Source: an uncultured Ulvibacter sp.
GTDB lineage: Bacteria > Bacteroidota > Bacteroidia > Flavobacteriales > Flavobacteriaceae
Assembly (NCBI GenBank): GCA_938083445.1
Contig: CALKCP010000014.1
Span: 62,001-126,000, forward strand
Length of the DNA stretch: 64,000 bases
Direction of reading: 5' to 3'
Part shown: positions 1 through 8,461 of the stretch, piece by piece
Position numbering within the stretch: position 1 is the stretch's first letter
Layout: every line of letters begins with the position of its first letter
The notes under the pieces: generated by a model
Databases searched by the model: none
What the model was told of the DNA's origin: nothing
Seen by the model: only the letters and a program-made list of their open reading frames with translations
Translations under genes and position numbers: made by a program

Positions 1-922
1 CAATTCCGCTTCGTGGTCCACTGGCAAGCATACGAACATCATTGGCAATTTTATTTAAAGAAACGGCTAGCTGCTTTAAAGCACCGTGCGATTCAACAAT
101 AGCATCATGCGCAGCTAAGGCTTCAAATTTATTTTTAGCAGTTATAAATGGCAATCCAGTAAAGGATGAAATATAGGAGGCTACATTAACATCATACCCT
201 ACTGGTGTGTTAATACCTGTTCCAACTGCAGTACCTCCTAGTGCTAACTCGCTTAAATGTGGTAAGGTGTTTTTCAATGCTTTAAGGCCATGTTCTAATT
301 GCGATGCATAGCCACTAAATTCTTGCCCCAGTGTTAAAGGAGTAGCATCCATTAAATGAGTACGTCCTATTTTTACAACAGTATCGAATTCCTTTGCTTT
401 AGCAGAAAGTGTTTTATGTAATTGCGATACACCAGGAATCGTAACTTCAACGAGCTTTTTATAAGCCGCGATGTGCATTCCTGTGGGAAATGTATCGTTA
501 GAGGATTGTGATTTATTAACATCATCGTTGGGTTGTAGCGTTTTTTCTCCTTCTCCTATGGTGTTACCAGCAAGTTGATGTGCTCGATTTGCAATAACTT
601 CGTTTAAATTCATGTTGCTTTGCGTCCCACTTCCTGTCTGCCATATTACCAAAGGAAATTGATCGTCGTGAGTTCCATTCAATATTTCATCGCACACACG
701 CGCTATGAGGTTTCTCTTTTCTTCACTTAAAACACCCAATTCACAATTTGAATAGGCAGCAGCTTTCTTTAAGTATGCGAAGCCATAAACTATTTCCAGT
801 GGCATTGATGCAGGTGTTCCAATTTTAAAATTATTTCGTGAACGTTCTGTTTGAGCACCCCATAGCTTATGCGAAGGGACTTTTACCTCACCCATTGTGT
901 CTTTTTCAATCCTGAATTCCAT
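1..922 (-). CDS. fumC: fumarate hydratase class II, 3' end outside window
   Basis: Class II (iron-independent) fumarase, which interconverts fumarate and L-malate in the cytoplasmic TCA cycle. Reading leftward from the ATG at 922, about 307 residues are visible and the gene runs off the window edge. Visible family marks are the fumarase block [10 protein letters not shown] near residue 100, and [16 protein letters not shown] near residue 190, which contains the active-site His. The family signature GSSxMPxKxNP, expected near residue 320, lies outside the window. The start is fixed by a good Bacteroidetes promoter 30 bp upstream and by the N-terminus [13 protein letters not shown], typical of FumC. 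It is transcribed away from the small membrane-protein gene at 1084. Confidence 0.95.
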   Translation of the reverse strand, partial: MEFRIEKDTMGEVKVPSHKLWGAQTERSRNNFKIGTPASMPLEIVYGFAYLKKAAAYSNCELGVLSEEKRNLIARVCDEILNGTHDDQFPLVIWQTGSGTQSNMNLNEVIANRAHQLAGNTIGEGEKTLQPNDDVNKSQSSNDTFPTGMHIAAYKKLVEVTIPGVSQLHKTLSAKAKEFDTVVKIGRTHLMDATPLTLGQEFSGYASQLEHGLKALKNTLPHLSELALGGTAVGTGINTPVGYDVNVASYISSFTGLPFITAKNKFEALAAHDAIVESHGALKQLAVSLNKIANDVRMLASGPRSGI

Positions 923-951
923 ATTGGTTGTTATTTATGTGCGAAACTATA

Positions 952-982
952 CAAAGGTAGTTAAATCGGTACTTTTACTCAA
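952..982 (-). promoter_or_regulatory. promoter of fumC
   Basis: On the minus strand, TTG (982-980) is followed after 20 bp by TACCTTTG (959-952). This matches the Bacteroidetes primary-sigma consensus TTG-N17-23-TAnnTTTG. The predicted transcript would start about 7 bp further left and leave a leader of roughly 20-25 nt before the fumC ATG at 922. Confidence 0.7.
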
Positions 983-1026
983 TGCTTCAAATTGTTAATT
1001 TCTGGCAAATAATTTGAAAAGATTTA

Positions 1027-1058
1027 TTGCTTTATCTGAAATAATCATATTATCTTTG
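1027..1058 (+). promoter_or_regulatory. promoter of the 56-aa membrane protein gene
   Basis: TTG at 1027-1029, a 21-bp spacer and TATCTTTG at 1051-1058 fit the Bacteroidetes TTG/TAnnTTTG promoter. The predicted start point lies about 20 nt before the ATG at 1084, which supports the small gene being expressed. Confidence 0.6.
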
Positions 1059-1083
1059 GAGCATTCATATAAACACGCATATT

Positions 1084-1254
1084 ATGTTCGATTTTGATCA
1101 GTATTTAGGGTTTTTAGCATTCTTAACCATTTTGACAATCGGTTTTTGGCTAATGATTTTTTTAATTTCAATTATTCCCTACTGGATTGGTGGAGCGTTG
1201 TACGAAAATTGGAAAATGAAGCGTGACGGTATAACAGTTCAAAGAAAGCCATAA
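1084..1254 (+). CDS. 56-aa single-pass membrane protein, function unknown
   Basis: A short gene of 56 codons. The protein begins MFDFDQYLGFLAF and has one strongly hydrophobic segment (about residues 8-34) that ends in PYWIGGALYENW, followed by a short basic tail (KMKRDG...QRKP). This is the layout of a one-pass inner-membrane peptide with a charged cytoplasmic end. Support for its being real: a well-formed promoter just upstream, a strong terminator 25 bp downstream, and a reading frame filling the space between them. I do not recognise a named family. The alternative is a chance ORF, but promoter and terminator on both sides make that less likely. Confidence 0.6.
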   Translation: MFDFDQYLGFLAFLTILTIGFWLMIFLISIIPYWIGGALYENWKMKRDGITVQRKP

Positions 1255-1278
1255 TTTTATGGTCGCTATATATTATTA

Positions 1279-1310
1279 AAAAAGGGATTCACTAAAGTGA
1301 ATCCCTTTTT
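1279..1310. terminator. bidirectional intrinsic terminator
   Basis: A perfect 10-bp stem (1284-1293 with 1296-1305, GGGATTCACT/AGTGAATCCC) is flanked by an A-run on the left and a T-run on the right. It works in both orientations and serves the small gene ending at 1254 and the leftward barrel gene ending at 1333. Confidence 0.85.
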
Positions 1311-1332
1311 TATGTTAGTTTACTTTATCTTT

Positions 1333-3795
1333 TTAACCCTCGTATCCACCGCCACCACCGTTACTATCAAATCTTTCACTTTTCTTTTTCTCATTGAATC
1401 GATATGTAAATGTCAATCTGAACTGTCGTTCTCGCCACTGAAACTCACTGTTACTAGTAAAAGTATCCGTTTCAGTAAAAGATTTACGTTTCCTCGAATT
1501 AAGTAGGTCGCTTACATTAAATGCGAGCGTTCCGTTATCATCCATAATGTCTTTACTTAGGGCAAGGTTCAAAGAAAATATTCCTTGACTCGTTGTTTGT
1601 GAATTATTTCTCGGGCCGCGATAACTTCCGTTTGTCTGCCAATCAACATTCCCAGGTAAGGTTATTTTTACACTGCCTCTAGCAAACCAGCTCGTATCTT
1701 CATTGCCATAATCAACATTGTTAAAAGTTCCCTCGGTAACAAACTTGAAGAAATTAAAACTTCCATTAAAACGCAGCCATTTTTTTGGGTTATACAAAAG
1801 ACCCGCTTCAAAACCGTAGCGACTATTCGTAGATAGGTTAATTGGGATGGTGCGAATAATAGGAACACCATTTTGAGTGCTTAGTCCAGTGTCTTCCTGA
1901 ACCCTCTCAAAGGAGTCTGTTTCATATTGATAATAAACAGAAGTAGATAAGGTAATTTTACGTCCCCAGCGTTTTAAGTATCCTAGATCAAAGGCACTCG
2001 CAAAGGCAGGATTTAGATCGGGATTCCCTTGAAATACATTGGCCTCACTCGATCTTGATGGAAATGGATTTATATACCAGCTACGTGGACGGTTAATTCT
2101 TCTATTGTAGCCCAACGTTATATCCTCATCTTTAGCTAATTCGTAAATTAAATTGACTGTTGGAAAAAGACCAACATAGTTCTTGTCGAAATTTAAGTTA
2201 ATTTCTGTGCCCTCTGTTGTAATGAGGTTTTCTGCATCTACTTTTCCTTTAAGCTCTGTATTCTCTAAGCGCAATCCCAATAGAAATGAAAAATTGCCAA
2301 ACTTATTTCCGTATTGAGAGTAGACAGCGTTCACATTTTCATTATAAGTAAATATATTGGAAAGGCTATCGTTTCGTACAAAGGCGCCACTTGTGCCAAC
2401 TTCTTGAAAAAGTACATAATCTGTTGTACTCTCCTCGAATGTACCTCTATAGCCTGCCTCAAATTGAGCATTTTCACCAAGCGGTAACACATAGTCTGCC
2501 TGAACCAAATATTCCTCTTGATCTTCTTTATTGATAATGTCTTCCGAAGATAACCGCAGGTTGCTGGGAAAAGTCATCACTTCACCAATAAGCGACTGCT
2601 CTGTTTCTTCACCATTTTCATATTGAAAATCGACGGTTAGTTTGTGTCCCTTTTCATTAAAATTATTGACGTAGTTTAAAGAGAATTGATAGCTTTTGTC
2701 GTCTTCTGTTTCTGTTTCTGTGCGCACCGTGGTTAAAGCCAAATCATTCGCTGCGGTAAACTCACTTGTATTATTGGTTGTAACTGTCTTATTCTTTCCC
2801 GTTCTAAAAAAGCCAATTGCTGTAATTGAAGAGGCATCAGTAATGAAATACTCAACGCCTAAATTTGTATTAAAACCTTCGTTTAATCGATCGTAAACTC
2901 GGTCTTCGCGTAGCATTGGATTTTGAACGGATGGAGAAAAATAGCGGTTTTCATAGGTAGCATTTCCAGGCGACTTTTGATAACGAATTCCAGAGGTGTT
3001 AAATATATTGAATTTGTCTGTTCTCAGGTTAAAATTAGTAGTTAGGCCACTTTGCAATGGGAAACCATAATTGGCTGTAAAAGAACCATTAAGTCCAAGT
3101 GTCTTTTCTTTCCTTAGGATAATATTTAAAATTCCTGCGGTGCCTTCAGCATCATATCGCGCAGAAGGTGATGTTATTACTTCCACACGCTCTATAGCGT
3201 CTGCAGGTAATTGCCTTAGTGCATCAGTAGACCCAAAGCCTGCTATGGCAGATGGTTTACCGTTAATTAGCACCCTTACATTTTCATTTCCTCTAAGGCT
3301 TATAGCACCTTCAATATCAACGGTGACAGATGGAATGTTGTTTAGGGCTTCACCCACATTAGCACCACTTGTAGTAAGGTCTTTTCCAATATTATATATC
3401 TTTTTATCAAGTCGAATCTGAACTTCTGTAGTTTCAGCGCGTATAAGTACTTCATCAAGGCTTTCACTATCAATGGCAAGTGAAACAGGAGGAAGTTTGG
3501 TGTTTTTAAATAACGATCTATCTGTTAGTGATTTTGTCTTATATGAAATAAACTCGAACTGAATGGTATAAACCCCGGCAGGCACGGTAATACTATAATT
3601 TCCTTTCGTGTCTGAAATGCCACCATTTACAATGTTCCCAGATTGGTTAATAAAAGCTATAGTCGCATACTCTAAGGCTAGATTTGTACCTTCTTCAACG
3701 ATGTTTCCCGTAACTATAATTTCGGTGTTTTGAGCCGTCTGAGCAGATAGTATTACTGAGATGAAGATAAAGAATAATAAGAATTTCTGTTTCAT
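1333..3795 (-). CDS. TonB-dependent-receptor-like outer membrane beta-barrel protein
   Basis: Outer-membrane protein of about 820 residues. A signal peptide (MKQKFLLFFIFISVILSAQ) is followed by a carboxypeptidase-regulatory-like Ig domain (about residues 25-110, including TKGNYSITVPAG), a receptor plug domain (about 125-220, with NIPSVTVD and VLINGKPS) and a long barrel of the OMP_b-brl_3 type to the C-terminus. No substrate can be deduced, and there is no SusD-like partner or other transport gene beside it. The C-terminus is low complexity and glycine-rich (SNGGGGGYEG). I chose the ATG at 3795 rather than the one at 3816 because it places the signal peptide at the N-terminus. It ends at the shared bidirectional terminator at 1279-1310. 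Confidence 0.85.
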   Translation of the reverse strand: MKQKFLLFFIFISVILSAQTAQNTEIIVTGNIVEEGTNLALEYATIAFINQSGNIVNGGISDTKGNYSITVPAGVYTIQFEFISYKTKSLTDRSLFKNTKLPPVSLAIDSESLDEVLIRAETTEVQIRLDKKIYNIGKDLTTSGANVGEALNNIPSVTVDIEGAISLRGNENVRVLINGKPSAIAGFGSTDALRQLPADAIERVEVITSPSARYDAEGTAGILNIILRKEKTLGLNGSFTANYGFPLQSGLTTNFNLRTDKFNIFNTSGIRYQKSPGNATYENRYFSPSVQNPMLREDRVYDRLNEGFNTNLGVEYFITDASSITAIGFFRTGKNKTVTTNNTSEFTAANDLALTTVRTETETEDDKSYQFSLNYVNNFNEKGHKLTVDFQYENGEETEQSLIGEVMTFPSNLRLSSEDIINKEDQEEYLVQADYVLPLGENAQFEAGYRGTFEESTTDYVLFQEVGTSGAFVRNDSLSNIFTYNENVNAVYSQYGNKFGNFSFLLGLRLENTELKGKVDAENLITTEGTEINLNFDKNYVGLFPTVNLIYELAKDEDITLGYNRRINRPRSWYINPFPSRSSEANVFQGNPDLNPAFASAFDLGYLKRWGRKITLSTSVYYQYETDSFERVQEDTGLSTQNGVPIIRTIPINLSTNSRYGFEAGLLYNPKKWLRFNGSFNFFKFVTEGTFNNVDYGNEDTSWFARGSVKITLPGNVDWQTNGSYRGPRNNSQTTSQGIFSLNLALSKDIMDDNGTLAFNVSDLLNSRKRKSFTETDTFTSNSEFQWRERQFRLTFTYRFNEKKKSERFDSNGGGGGYEG

Positions 3796-3906
3796 TCGTT
3801 TTTTACTTAAGTCCAAGTGAAAGTATCACTTTGTTTGATACCTAATAGTTAGATTTTTGTTAAAAAAACCAGTGCATTGAATAGGTGTGAAAAAGGCTCG
3901 CTGGGC

Positions 3907-4248
3907 TTAAATAATTTCATTTATTTTCTCCAAAGGTCTTGCTATTACCGCTTTACTTTTATTAACGACAATAGGGCGTTGAATAAGTTTCGGTTCAGCC
4001 ACCATCGCTTTAATAATCTCAGAATCACTCATCTGTTTTCCTTTGTAAGTTTCTTTCCATATTTTCTCTGCAGTCCTCACCAATTCAATTGGTTTAATAG
4101 CAAGAAGTGCTATTAGTTCTGAAAGAGATTCAAATGTGAAGGGGGTCTTCATATAATTTACAATGGTTACATCTTTGTTTGAACTCTCGAAAAAAACAGC
4201 GCATTCTCGCGATTTAGAACAGCGTGGATTGTGGTAGATGGTTATCAT
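3907..4248 (-). CDS. arsC: arsenate reductase, glutaredoxin-coupled ArsC family
   Basis: Small (113 aa) thioredoxin-fold ArsC/Spx-family protein. The N-terminal NPRCSKSR loop holds the catalytic Cys10, and the C-terminal part has LIQRPIVV, where the family's arginine binds the oxyanion. Members reduce arsenate to arsenite with glutathione and glutaredoxin; some relatives have other thiol roles. It is not next to the arsR-arsC-acr3 operon at 44.4-46.4 kb, which has an unrelated thioredoxin-type ArsC. A 39-bp gap separates it from the hypothetical gene upstream, so the two may be cotranscribed. Assignment to the family is firm; physiological arsenate activity is inferred. Confidence 0.85.
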   Translation of the reverse strand: MITIYHNPRCSKSRECAVFFESSNKDVTIVNYMKTPFTFESLSELIALLAIKPIELVRTAEKIWKETYKGKQMSDSEIIKAMVAEPKLIQRPIVVNKSKAVIARPLEKINEII

Positions 4249-4287
4249 AGTTGAAAATTTATAGTGTTTACATTATTATGGAAGTAT

Positions 4288-4764
4288 TTAGAGCTCTAAC
4301 GCTTTCAATTCTAGAGCATAATCGTACTGTAAGTCCTCATGAAGCATCGACACTTTCTTTTTTATAAATACGATTTGCCGTTCATATAAATTGGTGAGAG
4401 TCACATTGCTTCGAATGGGTGGAGTAAAGTCTTTTAACGATTTACAAAAGTAGAGCAACAACTCTACTTCGGTCTCTTTTTTAGGAGAATACCGACTGTA
4501 CTTTTTAACACCTCTCAATATTTTCCGAACGCTTTTTTTAATATAGAAATATGAATTGGTATTTATTTCCCAAAACTGTTGGTCCATTTCTTCTTTAATA
4601 CCTTTAATAAAGGCTTCTTCATCTTCAGATTCGAACAACAGATAGGTAAGGAGTTCCTTGTTCTCTTTCTTGAAACGGGATAAACGCAGGCAGAGAGCAG
4701 TAAGATCCTCTTGAGATTTAAAAGTAAGTTCCTTTTTGATTTCGGTAATAGTGGCTGCTTTCAT
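4288..4764 (-). CDS. conserved-looking soluble protein of unknown function
   Basis: A 158-aa protein without signal peptide or membrane segment. It is rich in Lys/Glu/Leu and mostly helical in character, with amphipathic stretches such as LTALCLRLSRFKKENKELL near residues 20-40 and FYIKKSVRKILRGVKKYSRY near 72-91. I do not recognise a domain or catalytic motif. Its start (ATG at 4764) follows a short AT-rich spacer after the HAD gene, and arsC follows 39 bp downstream, so it probably belongs to a leftward transcript with its neighbours. It resembles proteins usually left as hypothetical in flavobacteria, but I cannot verify this here. Confidence 0.7.
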   Translation of the reverse strand: MKAATITEIKKELTFKSQEDLTALCLRLSRFKKENKELLTYLLFESEDEEAFIKGIKEEMDQQFWEINTNSYFYIKKSVRKILRGVKKYSRYSPKKETEVELLLYFCKSLKDFTPPIRSNVTLTNLYERQIVFIKKKVSMLHEDLQYDYALELKALEL

Positions 4765-4835
4765 TTCTTTTTTTAAAAGATAATCTATCTAAATTCACTC
4801 GCAATGGGCCTCACGTCTAAACGCATTCATCGCAT

Positions 4836-5444
4836 TCAATCTAAGAGTCCTAACTCTTGTAGCCGATGTTCAAGATGTACATCTTCAGTGAAGTGAATGG
4901 TCTGAAATCCTAAGTTATTGGCTGCAATAATATTCTTATAATTGTCATCGATGAAAATGGATTCTTCAGCTTTTAAATTATACCGCTCCAATAGGAGCAA
5001 GTAAATTTCTTTATTCGGCTTGATCATTTTTTCATCTCCAGAAACTACAATCCCTTCAAATTCTTTAAAAAAACCAAAGCGTTCGAGAGCTATCGGAAAG
5101 GTTTCACCAGACCAGTTCGTGAGTCCGAAAAGACGATACTTCTTTCGGTCGAATTGACTTAGAATTTTCGTGTTTTCAGAAATTTCATCTTTTAACATTA
5201 CTTCCCAACCGTCATAAAACTGCTGAATCATCTTACGTTCTTCGGGAAATTTCTCTTGAAGAATTCTTGTGCCTTCAGCCAGTGTTCGTCCTGCGTCTTG
5301 CTCAATATTCCAAGGCTCCGTACAGATGTTTTTTAAGAAAGACTCCATTTTTTCATCATCATTAAATAGATCCTTGAATAAGTAACGTGGATTCCAGTCT
5401 ACTAAAACACCACCAAAATCGAATATTATGTTTTTTATCTTCAT
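4836..5444 (-). CDS. HAD-superfamily phosphatase (YihX-like)
   Basis: Haloacid-dehalogenase-fold hydrolase of 202 aa. Motif I is IIFDFGGVLVDW at residues 5-16, with the nucleophilic Asp. A helical cap follows, then motif III lysines around KMIKPNKEIY, and motif IV FIDDNYKNI near residue 165. The DFGGVL form of motif I is typical of the YihX/alpha-glucose-1-phosphatase and epoxide-hydrolase-N-like branch, so small sugar phosphates are plausible substrates; the actual one is unknown. The ATG at 5444 is preferred to an upstream ATG at 5495 that would overlap the preceding gene. With this start the gap to the amidohydrolase gene is only 13 bp, consistent with one operon. Confidence 0.85.
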   Translation of the reverse strand: MKIKNIIFDFGGVLVDWNPRYLFKDLFNDDEKMESFLKNICTEPWNIEQDAGRTLAEGTRILQEKFPEERKMIQQFYDGWEVMLKDEISENTKILSQFDRKKYRLFGLTNWSGETFPIALERFGFFKEFEGIVVSGDEKMIKPNKEIYLLLLERYNLKAEESIFIDDNYKNIIAANNLGFQTIHFTEDVHLEHRLQELGLLD

Positions 5445-5457
5445 AACGGGACGCAAA

Positions 5458-6546
5458 TTAGTTTGGAAATAGGGTTTTGTCCAGGCCCGGAACAATTCTC
5501 AATGCATTTTTATAATATACTTTCTTAAGGACATCGTCTGGGAGGTCTAGCCCATACATGGGCCAGTACGCATGGTATTTTTTATGGTAGGGGAAATATT
5601 CATCATCACTTTCCAAGACCCTAAAATACGTGGGAAATTCATTTGGTTTCCAGCTATCTTTTCCGAAGAGAATGCGGTCTTGGTATTTTATAAAGAAGGC
5701 CTTGGCGAAACGCGGTTGCCTGCCTAATTCGGCTATAATAGCACCAATACCCACGTTCATATTGGGAATCTCGTCTAATAGTGTTCCAAGCTTTCCGAGA
5801 TCATTTGCCAACCAACCCATATGAGCATTGATAAATATTGTCTTTGGGTGTTTCTTAAACATGCGGTGTTGTTCATTCATTAATTGCTCCCAAGGAGCGG
5901 GATTGTTTGCCTCACGCTTCCTGTTAGGTTTCGTTTTTAATTCAAGCCAGCGCTCATTATCACCATCGAAAGGATCCCAAAATGATTTTGGATCTGCAGT
6001 ATGTATGAGTACTGGAACACTCATTTCGCCACACAGAGCCCAAATAGGGTCAAGGCGCGGATCATCGATTTTTACTCTATTTCCATCAGTATCCTTATAT
6101 CGTAGGCCTAAACTCTTGTATATTTTCAATCCTCTGGCGCCATTCGAAATATCCTTTCTAAGCTGTGCTACTGCGTTTTTTGTCCAGTCTTTTTTACCAA
6201 CATTATCGAAATCTACATTTGCGAAAACCACAAAACGATTGGGATAATTGTCTTTTATGTTTTGGACTGACTTTTTAAGATTCGAGCCTGAACGGCCGCT
6301 CAGGTTTACCATGATCCCCATGTTCAATGTATCCATTGCCAAAATTACTGGCGACAGATCTTGATTTGACATTCTGTACTGATGCCCGTGCACATCGATA
6401 AAAGGAAACTTCGCTTTTTTAATGATTCCACCTGGCACCACCAAAGTAGATTTTGGATTGTATTCTTCAAAAGAGAGGTCTTGAGCCGAACTATTTAATA
6501 TGACAAAAAGTGCAGCAACAAAAAACAGTGATTTATAAAGCTTCAT
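5458..6546 (-). CDS. secreted metal-dependent amidohydrolase (TIM-barrel)
   Basis: Amidohydrolase_2 family protein of 362 aa. A signal peptide (MKLYKSLFFVAALFVILNSSA) suggests export to the periplasm. Metal-site features in order are DVHGH near residue 50 (the H-x-H pair), GLKIYKSLGL, PVLIHTADP, INAHMGW and LFGKDSW near the C-terminus, the last holding the catalytic Asp of this fold. Relatives are metal-dependent hydrolases or decarboxylases; the substrate cannot be told from sequence. The ATG at 6546 is chosen over one at 6600 because it starts exactly at the signal peptide. The gene is followed closely by the HAD phosphatase. Confidence 0.85.
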   Translation of the reverse strand: MKLYKSLFFVAALFVILNSSAQDLSFEEYNPKSTLVVPGGIIKKAKFPFIDVHGHQYRMSNQDLSPVILAMDTLNMGIMVNLSGRSGSNLKKSVQNIKDNYPNRFVVFANVDFDNVGKKDWTKNAVAQLRKDISNGARGLKIYKSLGLRYKDTDGNRVKIDDPRLDPIWALCGEMSVPVLIHTADPKSFWDPFDGDNERWLELKTKPNRKREANNPAPWEQLMNEQHRMFKKHPKTIFINAHMGWLANDLGKLGTLLDEIPNMNVGIGAIIAELGRQPRFAKAFFIKYQDRILFGKDSWKPNEFPTYFRVLESDDEYFPYHKKYHAYWPMYGLDLPDDVLKKVYYKNALRIVPGLDKTLFPN

Positions 6547-6621
6547 ACATTCAATTAAACTAGAGTTAAAGGTACAACCTTGTACCCGTTTCAAGTACAT
6601 TTTAGCATCTCTTTAACTTCT

Positions 6622-6972
6622 TTAATTATACCATACTGCATATCGTTCTCTCCGAAGCTCCAACGCCAATTGTGCCTCCATTTTAAGAGCCTCAGATCTC
6701 GTGGTCATTGCAGGAATATGATTGTAAAGACTCGGTCTTAAATACATGCCGTATTTTTCAACAAGATTTGACGAAAGTTTATACCCCTTCTTGTTTCTAT
6801 GTCCCGTTTTATGCTGTAAAAAACGTTCTTTGGGCGATTTACTGGTCATACCGACGTACAAACATTGTAAAACGCCATTAAATTGTGGGTTGGCTGTTCT
6901 AAATTTTAAACTCTCCGTAAAGACTTTTTTAGACAATTCTATCACATAGACATGATATTGACCTTTCGACAT
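6622..6972 (-). CDS. GIY-YIG-fold nuclease-like protein
   Basis: A 116-aa single-domain protein of the GIY-YIG superfamily. Its two signature strands read YHVYVIEL (residues 6-13) and CLYVGMT (38-44), followed by the conserved Arg in PKERFLQHKTG and a C-terminal Glu in ALKMEAQLALE. These occupy the positions of the usual GIY-YIG active-site Tyr, Arg and Glu. Stand-alone proteins of this kind occur widely in bacteria; whether they cut DNA is mostly unknown. It lies in the gap between prfB and the amidohydrolase gene, in the same orientation. Confidence 0.75.
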   Translation of the reverse strand: MSKGQYHVYVIELSKKVFTESLKFRTANPQFNGVLQCLYVGMTSKSPKERFLQHKTGHRNKKGYKLSSNLVEKYGMYLRPSLYNHIPAMTTRSEALKMEAQLALELRRERYAVWYN

Positions 6973-7004
6973 TTTTTAACTATTAATTGTACTCTTAGCA
7001 AACG

Positions 7005-8112
7005 CTAGAGTTCATCGCTTTTTTCCTTTTGTCCAGACATCATTAAAAAGGCTTTCAGAAATCCGTCAATGTGTCCATTGAGCATAGCGTCAGTATTTCC
7101 TGTTTCGAAACCGGTTCGCACGTCTTTCACCAACTTGTATGGATGCAAAACATAGTTTCGAATTTGAGATCCCCATTCGATGGCCATCTTGCTGTCTTCA
7201 ATTTCTGCTCGCTGCGCTTGTTGCTTCCGAAGTTCTATTTCATACAACTGCGATTTTAGCATTTGCATAGCTTTTTCTCGATTTTCCAATTGAGAGCGCG
7301 TTTCAGAGTTATGAATTACAATACCGCTGGGCTTGTGCGTTAAAATGGCTTTTGTTTCTACTTTGTTAACATTTTGACCACCTGCGCCGCCTGAACGGGC
7401 AAAATCCCAGGAAAGATCGGCAGGATTAATATCAATTTGAATGGAATCATCCACTAAAGGGTATACATAAACAGAGGCAAAGCTTGTATGTCGTTTGGCA
7501 TTGCTGTCAAAAGGAGAGATTCGAACAAGGCGGTGTACGCCATTTTCACTTTTTAGCCAACCAAAAGCATATTCTCCTGCAATTTCTACAGTCACTGTTT
7601 TAATTCCGGCAACGTCCCCTTGTTGAAAATTAAGTTCTTTTACTTTAAATCCGTTTCTTTCCGCCCACATCAGGTACATTCTCATAAGCATCTCTGCCCA
7701 GTCACAACTTTCTGTGCCGCCTGCACCAGCGGTAATCTGCAATACTGCACTTAAATCGTCACCTTCCTCGCTAAGCATGTTTCGAAATTCGAGCGCTTCA
7801 ACAACTTCAAGCGCGCTGTTAAAGGATGTTTCAAGGTTTTCCTCGGTTCCTTCACCTTCCTTAAAGAATTCAAGTATTATCTCGGCGTCATCTGTTAAAG
7901 AAACAGCTGTGTCGTAGTCTGAAACCCACTTCTTTTTAAGCCGAAGCACTTTCATAAAAGCTTCCGCTTCTCTTGGGTTATTCCAAAAATTAGGATCGAA
8001 GGTTTTTTCTTCCTCGTTGGTAATTTCTATTCGCTTTCCAGCAACGTCAAAGATACCTCCTTAACGCATCCTGTCGATCCCTTAGATCTTTTATGTGATC
8101 TTGTGTAATCAT
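7005..8112 (-). CDS. prfB: peptide chain release factor 2, with programmed +1 frameshift
   Basis: RF2 reads UAA and UGA stop codons and triggers peptide release. The gene is in two frames. The first 21 codons run from ATG 8112 to an in-frame TGA at 8049-8047; a +1 shift then joins the long frame that starts GAC (8048) and ends at 7005, giving 368 aa, the normal RF2 length. The anticodon-mimic SPF is visible in [11 protein letters not shown] and the catalytic GGQ in [13 protein letters not shown]. An internal ATG at 7955 would give a truncated protein lacking the N-terminal domain, so the frameshifted reading is right. It heads the leftward gene run. Confidence 0.95.
8046..8061 (-). promoter_or_regulatory. 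prfB autoregulatory frameshift site
   Basis: On the minus strand the sequence is AGGAGG TAT CTT TGA C. An internal Shine-Dalgarno-like AGGAGG (8061-8056) lies three bases before the slippery CTT (8052-8050), which is followed by the UGA codon read by RF2 itself and a C that weakens termination. The spacing is the same as in the well-studied E. coli element. Low RF2 favours slippage and more RF2 synthesis. Confidence 0.95.
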
Positions 8113-8458
8113 TGTATGGCCCAAGAAGATGGGGTGTTTAGTTGATTTAGGTACATAATAACAACTGTAAAAGTAGCGGTTCTTTTATCAAATTAAAAGT
8201 GAATCATCTGCGATTTTGATTTTATTTTTTGACTAGAATAAAGAATCAATAGAGACAAATTATGAGGGTCGTCTTTATATGTTTCGCGGGGCCATAGAAA
8301 TGAGGGTTTAGAAACTAGTTAAAAGATTCTGATTTTGATAAATAAATTACTTAATTTTAGCTTCATTAGTTTCTTCTTTTGTGTGAGGTTTTTATTTTAG
8401 CCTTCCATACTGTATCGATTGGTTTCAAGGAGAACCTGTCGTTGAAAAAATACTTCTT
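8113..8458. other. intergenic region between prfB and the metzincin gene
   Basis: A divergent intergenic region of 346 bp, AT-rich, holding the promoters of both flanking genes. On the minus strand TACTTTTA (8175-8168) is a weak -7-like match for prfB. No clear TAnnTTTG is visible for the rightward gene. I see no RNA gene or additional ORF of note. Confidence 0.5.
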
Positions 8459-8461
8459 ATG

